Shown piece after piece: positions 25,968-35,030 of a stretch of 64,000 bases of DNA. The translations under genes were made by a program, and so were the position numbers. The stretch is from Lachnospiraceae bacterium (lineage in GTDB: Bacteria; Bacillota; Clostridia; Lachnospirales; Lachnospiraceae). The number at the start of each line of letters is the position of its first letter. Position 1 is the first letter of the stretch. Below the pieces are notes generated by a model that was not told where the DNA came from, did not search any database, and worked only from the letters and a program-made list of their open reading frames with translations. The stretch spans positions 21,431 through 85,430 of the forward strand of contig JAFRKV010000030.1 of NCBI GenBank assembly GCA_017431515.1, read 5' to 3'.

Positions 25968-25990
25968 GTGCGCAAAACCAACCTTTTCTC

Positions 25991-26019
25991 TTGCAAAGGA
26001 GGGTAAGAAGTGCTATTTT
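25991..26019 (+). promoter_or_regulatory. Possible promoter of the giant surface protein gene
   Basis: TTGCAA (25991-25996), 17 bases, TATTTT (26014-26019). The -10 box is poor; a better-looking TATACT at 26020 would need a 23-base spacer. The leader from here to the start at 26076 holds nothing else recognised. Confidence 0.4.
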
Positions 26020-26075
26020 TATACTGTATGTTTGTGTAACTATGGGTACAAATACAAGATAGAGGTGTTTTTGTC

Positions 26076-29000
26076 GTGAAAAAGAGAATTGTTGCGATTT
26101 TGATGAGTCTGATGATGCTGACCGGATCGGCACCGGTGACGATCCTTGCCGAGGAGGTGAACGGTACACCTGTGGAGGCCGGTGCGGAAGTGCAAAATGC
26201 CGCATCTCAAGAGGCGGCCGTCCAGAGCAGCCCCGCCCAGAATCCGGAAGAACCGGCGGCTGCGCCGGAGAATGCGCAAAACGCAGCGCAAACATCAGAA
26301 ACGGCGACGCCTGCAACGGCAGAGAAAGAGACGGAAAAAGCGACAGAGAAAACGACAGAAAAAGAGACGGAAAAAGAGACCGAAAAGGAACTGTCCGAGA
26401 CGGAAAAATGGCTCGAGGCGCACGGCCTCAAAAAGAATGCGGACGGCATGTACGAATACACCGATGAAAACGGCGTGCTGTGGACGTATTTTCCGGATGA
26501 TCCAGAGCTTTTCCGTGTATTCTCTGATGATGAGCCGAAACTGGAGATGGAACTCCCCAAACGTCGTTTGTTTAGTGCACAAGCAACGCAAGCAAAAGAG
26601 GATCCCTATACATGGCGGCTGAACGGCAAGTATAAGTTCCGATATCCGCAATATTATAAGACGGATTCCTCCGAAAATCTCCCGGATGTCCATTACGGGC
26701 TGGATGTCTCTTATTATCAGGGGACAATCTCCCTTTCCAGTTGGCAGCAATTAAAAGAAACATACGGCATTGACTTTGTCTTCATTCGCGCAGGCTTCCG
26801 AGGCTACGGAGAGAGCGGCGTGATGAAAGAGGATCCGCAGTTTGCAGCAAATATTCAGAATGCGGCAAAAGCAGGTCTTGCTGTCGGTGTCTATTATTTT
26901 TCGCAGGCGATTACGACTGCAGAAGCGCAGGAAGAAGCTGATATATGCATGCAGCTCATGGCGCCTTATCGGGACAAGGTTACGTTGCCTGTGGTGATCG
27001 ATTACGAATATGCCGGTGACAAAGATACCAAGGGGCGCCTTGCCAATGCCAATCTCAGCAGGCAGGCACATACCGACATCGTAAATGCTTTTTGCAAAAG
27101 AGTGCAGGACAACGGCTATACCCCCGGCATTTATGCAAATGTGGATATGATCAAGAGCGATATGGTGCTCTCCAATATTCCCGAGGAATATAAGATCTGG
27201 ATGGCAAACTGGCCGGCAGCGGATGCGAAAAACATTTTTGCCACAAACTATACTGGCCGCCTCAGTGCATGGCAGTATTCCGGCAGCTTTACCGGCTTCG
27301 GCAGTGGGGTCGGCGGTAACAAATTATTGCAGAGTGACAAAGTGGACCTGAACTTCTGGTACGGAGATTTTGAAGAGCAAAAGACCTATACCGAGGCAAA
27401 ACTTACCTCTGCAAAAGCGGTTTCCACGCCGGATCCCAATGCTTCCGCCACCGATACCAAAGCAAATAAAAACATTTCCATCGAGGTGACAGCGGAACTG
27501 CCCGGCAAGATGGAAGGGGCGGATGGCAAAGTCTATCTGACGACCATCAATCAGGTGACGAATGCGGTGGAGTATGTGATCCCATCCTCTGCGATCGACT
27601 GTCCCTCAAAATCTGAGACAGTGACGATCTCCGTGCCGCTGGACAATGATTTCAGCAGCGGCTATTACCGGCAGTGTGATGCGGTGCGTGTGGAAGGCGG
27701 CGCGAACAAAGCCGCGCATCTGCGCCTGTACATGAATAAACTTGCCCTGGCGGTGAAAAATGCGGACGGGACTTACACCAGGGTTTCCGACGGGCTGTAT
27801 GTCTCCAATCCCGGTGCTGTGGCCTATACCGCGGATTATCAGGCCACCAGCTCCAAGAAGGGCATCCAAAGCGCGGATCATATCGTTGGTGATGGGATCG
27901 ATCCCACCACGGAACTTGCAAATAATGACCTGGGTGTCAGTCATGTTTTTCTGAACCTTTATATTTCAGATGTGTTTGATGCTGACAATGGACCACTCAG
28001 CGGCTATGAGTACAACGGGGAATCCTATATGTTCAGTTCGCTGGGTTCCTATCTGAATACGATCCGTCGATGCAACGATGCGGGGATTGGGGTCACATTG
28101 CAGGTGATGCTGGATGATCCGTCAAATATTGCAAATACCGGCGGGACTTTTAACAAAACCATGCAGTCGTGGATGATCAACAGCAAAGCACGTGATCAGA
28201 AGAAGACGTTGTATTCATGGGAGAATAATACCCGTTCTGAACGAGAAGTTGTTGAGGCTGCGTTCAGTTATCTGGGTGAAGCGTTCGGGACCCTGGGTTC
28301 AAGCAATCTCGGCGCCAATGAAGGGAAGCCGATCCAGCAGAAAGACAATACCCAGGTCTTTGTTTCCGACTGGGTGCTGGGCAATGAAGTCAATTCCTGC
28401 GACGCATGGCAGTATCGCGGCACCATGACGGATGATGAGTTTTTCGAGTCTTATGCACAGACCTACCGCACCTTCTATAACGCCATCAAGAGCGTCAATT
28501 CGGATGCGCGGGTTTATATTTGTACCGATAACGCATGGAACCAGCAGGTGGCCGGTTTTACCGCGAAAGAGACAGTGGACAGGGTGGCGAAGTTGTTGAA
28601 CGAATATGATGCCACCACGGATTGGAATCTGGCCTTCCATCCTTATCCCCATCCGCTGGGGGCCACAGCGTTCTGGACGAACGCGGATGTAACCCAGTCC
28701 GTGTCCTCGCCCTTTATCAATATGTCAAATCTCAAGGTGCTGACGGATTACATTTCCGATACCTACGGGAAATCCCACCGCATCATCCTCTCCGAACAGG
28801 GCTTTTCTTCCGGGAACGGCGAGAATCTGCAGGCAGCGGCTCTTGTCCATGCTTATTATCTGGCAGCCACCAACCCGATGATCGATGCCTTTGAGATCCG
28901 TTCCTACGAGGATGAAAAGCTGGAGATGCTTCAGGGCACCACCATGGGTCTGACCTCCAGGAAGACCGGCGGCTATGCCATGAAAGAAGCGTATACCGCT

Positions 29001-32000
29001 TATAAATATTGCGATGATCCCCGGGCGGAAGCAAAACAGTTCATGAACGATCACGCCTATTACAAGGTGGTCAACAGCAGCGCCAACGGCTGGGGCGATG
29101 TATCAAACCCCTATTATGATGCATCCACCTTTGACAGCAAGGTTTACCGGGATGTACCGGTGACGCCGGAAGAACCGGAACAGCCGGTTGAGCCGGAGGA
29201 GCCGCCGACGCCGGCGACTTTTACGGTTTCTTTCAATACCAACGGCGGAGAGGCTGCGATTTCTGATCAGACCGTGACGGATGGCGAAACCGCCGCAAAG
29301 CCTGCGGATCCGAAAAAGACAGGGTACACCTTCCGGCACTGGGCAGATCCCTCCGGCGCGGAATATGATTTTGCAACGCCGGTAACAGGCAATCTGACGT
29401 TAAAGGCAATCTGGGAGGCGAAAACAGATACGGCTTATACCATCGAGCATTACAAGGCGAATGTAGACGGCACCTATCCGTCTGCGCCCTCCGAGACAGA
29501 GAAGGGGACCGGCACGACGGATACCGATACGGCCGCAGCGGCAAAGACCTATGAAGGCTTTACAGCTCAGACCGTACAGCAGCAGAAGATTTCCGGCGAC
29601 GGCAAGACCGTGGTCAGGATCTACTATACGAGAAACCAGGTGACACTGCACTTTGACAGCAAGGGCGGCTCCGTTGTGGAGGAGATCAAAGCACCCTACG
29701 GCAGCGCAGTGACGAAACCGGCGGATCCGAAACGCACAGGCTATGCCTTCAAGGGCTGGGATAGCGCAGTGCCGGATAAGATGCCTGCGGAGGATCTGAC
29801 CCTGACCGCGCAATGGGAGATCAATACCTATACGGTGAAGTTCGATACGGCCAGCGGCAGTCCCGCCATCGCCGATCAGAAGGTGGAGTATGAGAATAAG
29901 GCGTCAAAACCGGAGGATCCGAAGAAAACCGGCTATGTATTTGCACAATGGCTGGATGCAGAGGGACGGGGCTATAACTTTGACAGCCCCGTGACCATGG
30001 ATCTGACATTGACCGCACAGTGGACCGCCGGAGAGACGGGATATAAAGTGGAGCATTACCTTGAAAAGGCGGAAAAGCCCGGAGAATATGCACTTGATGA
30101 AAATGCGGTGGTTGAATTGCGGGGCACCACCGGTACAAAAACCGCTGCCACTTCCAATACATATCCAGGCTTTGTTTCCAAGGGCGTGAATCAGACCACC
30201 ATTGCAGCTGACGGCAGCACGGTGGTGAAGATCTATTATGATCGAAATACCGTGACGCTGAAGTTCCTCGGTGTGGACGGGAAGGAACTCACTTCTGTCA
30301 GCGGCAGATACCAAACCGCCGTGAACGCACCGGATACGCCGAAGCGCGCAGGATACGCTTTTGCGGGATGGAATCAGACAGTGCCTGCGACATTCCCGGC
30401 AGAGGACCAGACCTATACGGCGACCTGGACCGCCAATACGAACACCCTTTATACCGTGAAGCATTACCGCGCGGATCTGAACGGCATCTATACAGACAGC
30501 CTCTGTGAGACAGAGACGGGGCTCACCGGGACCACGGATACGCAGACGAATGCGAAGGCCCGCACCTATGTTGGATTTACTGCGCAGACACCGCAGCAGG
30601 AGGTCATCAGCGGGGATGGTTCCACGGTGGTAAAGATCTATTATACCAGAAATCAGACCACCCTGCATTTTGACGCCAACGGAGGTTCACCCGTTGCCGA
30701 TCAGAAAGCGCCCTATGACAGCCCTGTCACAAAACCGGCGGATCCGAAACGAACGGGCTATTCCTTCAAGGGGTGGGATAGCGCAGTGCCGGACAAAATG
30801 CCGTCCGAAGACAAGACCCTGACGGCCCAGTGGGAGATCAATACCTATACGGTGAAGTTCGATACGACCGGCGGCAGCTCCTCCATCGCCGATCAGAAAG
30901 CGGAGTATGGCCAGAAGGCGTCAAAACCGGAGGATCCGAAGAAACAGGGATACACTTTTGTACAGTGGTTGAACGCCGACGGAAAGGCCTATGATTTCAG
31001 CAGCCCCGTGACAGGCGATCTCAAACTCACCGCCCAGTGGACGGAAGGCGAGACAGGATACACCGTGGAGCATTATCTGGAAAAGAAGGATGCTCCGGGC
31101 GAGTTTGAACAGGATGCACAAGCTACCGTGCAGATGCGCGGCACCACAGGCGCCAAAACCGAGGCAAAGGCGAAAGCCTACACCGGATTCCTGTCCGGCC
31201 CGATTACGCAGGAGACCATCGCGGCCAATGGCAGCACAGTGGTGAAGGTTTATTACCAACGCAACACCGTGACCCTGAAGTTCCTCGGAGAGGGAGGCAA
31301 GACCGTTGCCACCGTCAGCGGAAAATACGGGAGCAAAGTGAATGCACCGGCAGATCCGACCCGGAAGGGTTATTCCTTCAATGGCTGGGATGCCGACGTG
31401 CCCGCTTCCTTCCCTGCGGATGATGGGGAATTTACTGCCACATGGAAAGCGGATGACTGCATCGTGACATTCCTGGATGAGGACGGGAGGCTGCTGAGCA
31501 AGCAGGTGCTTCCATACGATACACCGTCTTCCGGCATTCAGGTGCCGCAGACACCGACGAAAGAGAAGGATGCGCATTACACCTATACCTTCCGTGCATG
31601 GACGCCGGCATTGCAGAATGTGACAGGTGACATCGCTTATCAGGCCGCCTATGACAAGAAGGAAAATACCTATACAGTGCTCTTTACGGACGGCCTCGGC
31701 AAGACGCTTGACAGTCAGGAAGTCATCTATGGCAAAGAACCTGTGAAGCCGGCGGATCCGAAACGGACAGGCTATGCGTTTACGGGCTTTGCACCTGCCA
31801 TCACCGCTGTCAAAGGCGACCAGACGTATCAGGCGACCTGGAAGCCTCTTTCCTACAAGATCACCTATGATCTTGCGGGTGGAGAGAATGCACCCGAAAA
31901 TCCGTCCGCATTTACCGTGGAGAGTGCGGAGATCACCTTCGCAACGCCGAAACGGACCGGGTACAATTTTGAAAAATGGGTGGATGCCTCCGGCAAGACG

Positions 32001-33944
32001 GTAAGCTCCCTGCCCTCCGGCAGCACAGAAGACAGGAAACTGAAAGCTGTCTGGACAAAGGCCATTACCTACGCCATCAATTATGATCTTGCAGGCGGCG
32101 AAAATGCCTCCGGCAATCCTGCTTACTACACTGTGGAAAGCGGTGCGCTGACCCTTGCGGCGCCGAAACGCACAGGCTACATCTTTACGGGATGGACCGG
32201 CGAAGGCATCACCACGCCGGCGAAAACCGTGATCATCCCCGCAAAGAGCACCGGTGAGCGGAACTATACCGCTCACTGGGAAAAGAATTCCTACACAGTG
32301 AAGTTCGACAAGGCGGATGGCAGCAATCCGACGACCATGACAGTCCCCTATGGAGACCCGATCACGAAGCCGTCGAATCCGACAAGGGAAGGCTATGATT
32401 TTGAAAAGTGGAGTCAGGAGATTCCTTCTGTCATGCCGGCGGAGAATCTGACCTTCACTGCGCAGTGGAAGGAAAAGACCTATCCGGTTGTCTTTGTCGA
32501 TGCGAACGGCAATCCGCTGCAGAGCGAGACCGTGGCATACGGGAAGGAGACATCCTACAAGGGCGACGCACCGCAGGTGAGCGGGAAAGTCTTCATCGGA
32601 TGGTCTCTGAACGGAGTGGAAGATACCACAAAGCTCCTGCAGCTGCATGAAAAGGTCGGGAATGTGAAGAGCAGCTGTACCTGCAAGGCGGTTTATACAG
32701 CGGCGCCGGCAGAGAATGTGCCCATCGTCAGCGCGGGAAGCAATGATCCCGCCGGGACGAAAGCCACTGCAGAGAGCGGCGTGACGTTGGATCGGGAAGA
32801 GACAAAGGCGCTCAATGCCTTTACCAATGACGCGCTGAAGCCCAGCCAGGTGAAACGGGCAGATGTGCTGGCGGAACTGGCGGCAGCATGCGCCAAGGCC
32901 AACAAAGCAAATCAGGTCCAGAGCATCACCAACATTGCGCTGGAGATCAAAACCAGGCTCACAGCGAAAACAAACAGCGGCAATGCGGCGGTCTACACCT
33001 TTGAGATCTCCCCTTATGCCGTCGCTAAGAACGGCAGCACTACCATCGCGGAAGCGAAGCTGGACAATGAGGCGTTGAACACTTCCGCATCCAGCGCGAT
33101 CCGGGTTCGGATCCCCATGCTGGGGCTGGATACGCTGTTTGCGCAGATCGTGCATTACAACGAAGACAATCAAACGATCAAGGAAATCTTCTCTTCGGTG
33201 CCGGTGCAGAAGGATCAGAGCACCGGAGAAAAATATGCCGAGGTGGACCTGACCAGCTTCAGTCTGTTTACCGTAGAAAAAGGACAGCCGGGAACAGCTG
33301 CCGTGAGCGCGGGGACCGGGGCTTCGACGGGCACCGGCGCGGCCAATGCCGCTGCATCACAGAGCGCAGCCGGCAATGCGGCAGGATCGGCAGCATCGTT
33401 AAACGGTTCTGCGATTCCCACGCCGGATCTGACTTTCGCCCAGAAGGCGGCCATCGAAATGGCGGCATTACAGGAGAAAGCGGCAACCGCCGGCAACTGG
33501 GTCGCAAACCTGTTTGGCCTCGGCAATGGAAATGCGGCTGGTACGCAGACCAATGATGCGGCAGCACAGGGAACGGCGGATGCAACGGATGCGGCATCCT
33601 CAGATGCGGCAGGCGTGAAAGAAGAGGCTGTTGATGGAACGGCAGAAGGCAGTGCGGCTCAGGAGGGTGCGCAAGCCCTGACAGAGGACTTCCGCACCGC
33701 GGAAGCACAGACGGGAGAATCCGCACAGGAAACTGTCCAATCACAGGCATCTCAGGAAGCTGGTGCGGATCAAAACGCCACCGGCAAAGAGACCAACCAG
33801 AAAACTCAGGGCATCGCCGTAAAACCGGTTATCATCGTGGTGATCTGTGTGCTGGGCGGTGCAGTTGCGGCATTTGTGATCTGCAGGGTCGTGATGCTAA
33901 AGAAACAGGCTGCGAAGAGGAGACACAAAAAGAAACGGCCATAG
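26076..33944 (+). CDS. Giant surface protein: GH25 muramidase, GH-A-like domain, InlB-type repeats, C-terminal membrane anchor
   Basis: 2622 residues. Signal peptide at about 1-26; a low-complexity Glu/Ala linker with TEKE repeats to about 115. GH25 lysozyme domain at about 205-435 with catalytic-type residues D210 (LDVSYYQG) and D309/E311 (VVIDYEY). A DUF5722-like TIM barrel at about 560-1030 carries E771 in GNEVN and E907 in LSEQGF, positioned like the acid/base and nucleophile of clan GH-A. A Pro/Glu linker leads to about thirteen InlB B-type repeats (Flg_new) mixed with four VEHY modules (about 1048-2205), then a Ser/Ala region, a membrane helix near 2588-2610 and a basic tail; there is no LPxTG. 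Start is GTG 26076 with AGAGGTG. I infer a wall-acting or glycan-acting enzyme on a long stalk. Confidence 0.88.
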   Translation: MKKRIVAILMSLMMLTGSAPVTILAEEVNGTPVEAGAEVQNAASQEAAVQSSPAQNPEEPAAAPENAQNAAQTSETATPATAEKETEKATEKTTEKETEKETEKELSETEKWLEAHGLKKNADGMYEYTDENGVLWTYFPDDPELFRVFSDDEPKLEMELPKRRLFSAQATQAKEDPYTWRLNGKYKFRYPQYYKTDSSENLPDVHYGLDVSYYQGTISLSSWQQLKETYGIDFVFIRAGFRGYGESGVMKEDPQFAANIQNAAKAGLAVGVYYFSQAITTAEAQEEADICMQLMAPYRDKVTLPVVIDYEYAGDKDTKGRLANANLSRQAHTDIVNAFCKRVQDNGYTPGIYANVDMIKSDMVLSNIPEEYKIWMANWPAADAKNIFATNYTGRLSAWQYSGSFTGFGSGVGGNKLLQSDKVDLNFWYGDFEEQKTYTEAKLTSAKAVSTPDPNASATDTKANKNISIEVTAELPGKMEGADGKVYLTTINQVTNAVEYVIPSSAIDCPSKSETVTISVPLDNDFSSGYYRQCDAVRVEGGANKAAHLRLYMNKLALAVKNADGTYTRVSDGLYVSNPGAVAYTADYQATSSKKGIQSADHIVGDGIDPTTELANNDLGVSHVFLNLYISDVFDADNGPLSGYEYNGESYMFSSLGSYLNTIRRCNDAGIGVTLQVMLDDPSNIANTGGTFNKTMQSWMINSKARDQKKTLYSWENNTRSEREVVEAAFSYLGEAFGTLGSSNLGANEGKPIQQKDNTQVFVSDWVLGNEVNSCDAWQYRGTMTDDEFFESYAQTYRTFYNAIKSVNSDARVYICTDNAWNQQVAGFTAKETVDRVAKLLNEYDATTDWNLAFHPYPHPLGATAFWTNADVTQSVSSPFINMSNLKVLTDYISDTYGKSHRIILSEQGFSSGNGENLQAAALVHAYYLAATNPMIDAFEIRSYEDEKLEMLQGTTMGLTSRKTGGYAMKEAYTAYKYCDDPRAEAKQFMNDHAYYKVVNSSANGWGDVSNPYYDASTFDSKVYRDVPVTPEEPEQPVEPEEPPTPATFTVSFNTNGGEAAISDQTVTDGETAAKPADPKKTGYTFRHWADPSGAEYDFATPVTGNLTLKAIWEAKTDTAYTIEHYKANVDGTYPSAPSETEKGTGTTDTDTAAAAKTYEGFTAQTVQQQKISGDGKTVVRIYYTRNQVTLHFDSKGGSVVEEIKAPYGSAVTKPADPKRTGYAFKGWDSAVPDKMPAEDLTLTAQWEINTYTVKFDTASGSPAIADQKVEYENKASKPEDPKKTGYVFAQWLDAEGRGYNFDSPVTMDLTLTAQWTAGETGYKVEHYLEKAEKPGEYALDENAVVELRGTTGTKTAATSNTYPGFVSKGVNQTTIAADGSTVVKIYYDRNTVTLKFLGVDGKELTSVSGRYQTAVNAPDTPKRAGYAFAGWNQTVPATFPAEDQTYTATWTANTNTLYTVKHYRADLNGIYTDSLCETETGLTGTTDTQTNAKARTYVGFTAQTPQQEVISGDGSTVVKIYYTRNQTTLHFDANGGSPVADQKAPYDSPVTKPADPKRTGYSFKGWDSAVPDKMPSEDKTLTAQWEINTYTVKFDTTGGSSSIADQKAEYGQKASKPEDPKKQGYTFVQWLNADGKAYDFSSPVTGDLKLTAQWTEGETGYTVEHYLEKKDAPGEFEQDAQATVQMRGTTGAKTEAKAKAYTGFLSGPITQETIAANGSTVVKVYYQRNTVTLKFLGEGGKTVATVSGKYGSKVNAPADPTRKGYSFNGWDADVPASFPADDGEFTATWKADDCIVTFLDEDGRLLSKQVLPYDTPSSGIQVPQTPTKEKDAHYTYTFRAWTPALQNVTGDIAYQAAYDKKENTYTVLFTDGLGKTLDSQEVIYGKEPVKPADPKRTGYAFTGFAPAITAVKGDQTYQATWKPLSYKITYDLAGGENAPENPSAFTVESAEITFATPKRTGYNFEKWVDASGKTVSSLPSGSTEDRKLKAVWTKAITYAINYDLAGGENASGNPAYYTVESGALTLAAPKRTGYIFTGWTGEGITTPAKTVIIPAKSTGERNYTAHWEKNSYTVKFDKADGSNPTTMTVPYGDPITKPSNPTREGYDFEKWSQEIPSVMPAENLTFTAQWKEKTYPVVFVDANGNPLQSETVAYGKETSYKGDAPQVSGKVFIGWSLNGVEDTTKLLQLHEKVGNVKSSCTCKAVYTAAPAENVPIVSAGSNDPAGTKATAESGVTLDREETKALNAFTNDALKPSQVKRADVLAELAAACAKANKANQVQSITNIALEIKTRLTAKTNSGNAAVYTFEISPYAVAKNGSTTIAEAKLDNEALNTSASSAIRVRIPMLGLDTLFAQIVHYNEDNQTIKEIFSSVPVQKDQSTGEKYAEVDLTSFSLFTVEKGQPGTAAVSAGTGASTGTGAANAAASQSAAGNAAGSAASLNGSAIPTPDLTFAQKAAIEMAALQEKAATAGNWVANLFGLGNGNAAGTQTNDAAAQGTADATDAASSDAAGVKEEAVDGTAEGSAAQEGAQALTEDFRTAEAQTGESAQETVQSQASQEAGADQNATGKETNQKTQGIAVKPVIIVVICVLGGAVAAFVICRVVMLKKQAAKRRHKKKRP
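29434..31461 (+). repeat. Tandem duplication of about 1.01 kb within the surface protein gene
   Basis: Module order VEHY-B-B-VEHY-B occurs twice in tandem. Matched codons lie 1014 bases apart at the first VEHY module (His codons at 29448 and 30462) and 1017 apart at the next B repeat (29649 and 30666). The copies are clearly diverged, so the duplication is not recent. It lengthens the stalk by about 338 residues. Confidence 0.8.
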
Positions 33945-33963
33945 AAAAACCGGGCGGCTTTTC

Positions 33964-33992
33964 TTGTAATCTCTGAAAAACCGCGTTATAAT
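33964..33992 (+). promoter_or_regulatory. Sigma-A promoter of the signalling operon
   Basis: TTGTAA (33964-33969), 17-base spacer, perfect TATAAT (33987-33992). A short GC-rich inverted repeat (AACCG/CGG-type, 33944-33963) just upstream may end the surface protein transcript, but it is weak. Confidence 0.75.
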
Positions 33993-34022
33993 GGCAATGT
34001 ATGTGTAAAGGACCCAAAAAAC

Positions 34023-35030
34023 ATGGCAGATTGGATCGTAGTGGTGGATGATGATGTGGCCAACCTGAAAATGGCCGGCCACATCCTGAGTAAAAATAAT
34101 ATGCGCGTCACGGCGCTTCGAAGCGGCCAGGCGCTGCTGGATTACGTGAAAGAGAACACACCGGATCTGATCCTGCTTGACATCCTGATGCCGGAGATGG
34201 ACGGGTTTGAGACCCTTCGCATTTTGCGGCAGTCCAGCAAACCCGGCGAGGAGATCCCGGTGATCTTTTTGACCGCCAACGAAGACGAGGAGTCGGAGAC
34301 GAAGGGACTGTCCCTTGGAGCCATGGATTTCATCAAAAAGCCCTTTGTCCCGGAGGTGCTGACCCTTCGCTGCAGGCACATCATCGAGCTGATCCGCCTG
34401 CAGAGAAATCTTTCCAACGAAGTTGCCATCAAGACCAGAGAGAATGAACGCCTCTCTCTCCATATCGTCGAGTGTCTGGCGGATGCCATCGATGCCAAGG
34501 ACACCTATACCAACGGTCATTCCGGACGCGTCGCGGACTACTCCAGAGAGATCGCCGCGCGATTTGGTTATGACATCAAGGAGCAGGATGAGATCTACAT
34601 GATGGGACTGCTCCATGACGTGGGCAAGATCGGTATCCCGGATGCCGTGATCAACAAGCCCAGCAGACTCAGCGATGAAGAATACGAGCTGATCAAAAAC
34701 CACCCGGTAATGGGGGCAAGGATCTTAAAAAACATCAAAGAAATGCCGCGTCTCGTCACCGGCGCCAGATGGCATCATGAACGTTACGACGGCAGCGGCT
34801 ATCCGGACGGCCTGAAGGGGGAGGACATTCCGGAATGTGCCAGGATCATTGCGGTGGCGGATTCTTACGACGCCATGAGCAGCCGCCGGAGTTATCGTGA
34901 TATTCTGCCACAGGAAAAAATCAAACAGGAATTGGAGAAGGGACGTGGAACCCAATTCGACCCGCAGTTTGTGGACGTCATGCTGTCCATGATTGAGGAG
35001 GATACGGACTACACCATGAGGGAGCAATAA
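34023..35030 (+). CDS. Response regulator with HD-GYP c-di-GMP phosphodiesterase output
   Basis: 335 residues. The N-terminal receiver domain has the acidic pocket VVVDDD and phosphoacceptor D53 (LLDILMPEMDG). A linker helix leads to an HD-GYP domain with H198-D199 (LLHDVGK) and the GYP loop at residues 259-261 (DGSGYPDGLKGEDIP), all key residues being present. Active family members hydrolyse c-di-GMP. It is the first gene of an operon with two hybrid kinases, overlapping the next by one base, so those kinases are its likely phosphate donors. Confidence 0.93.
   Translation: MADWIVVVDDDVANLKMAGHILSKNNMRVTALRSGQALLDYVKENTPDLILLDILMPEMDGFETLRILRQSSKPGEEIPVIFLTANEDEESETKGLSLGAMDFIKKPFVPEVLTLRCRHIIELIRLQRNLSNEVAIKTRENERLSLHIVECLADAIDAKDTYTNGHSGRVADYSREIAARFGYDIKEQDEIYMMGLLHDVGKIGIPDAVINKPSRLSDEEYELIKNHPVMGARILKNIKEMPRLVTGARWHHERYDGSGYPDGLKGEDIPECARIIAVADSYDAMSSRRSYRDILPQEKIKQELEKGRGTQFDPQFVDVMLSMIEEDTDYTMREQ

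Noticed and set aside
26320-26405. TEKE repeat array as a possible recent microsatellite
   Set aside because: Codons vary between units and the region behaves as an ordinary low-complexity linker in a surface protein.
30921-33173. 750-codon open frame antisense to the surface protein gene
   Set aside because: It arises from the biased codon use of the repeats on the other strand; the peptide is rich in His, Arg and Gly with no domain, and no start signal is visible.
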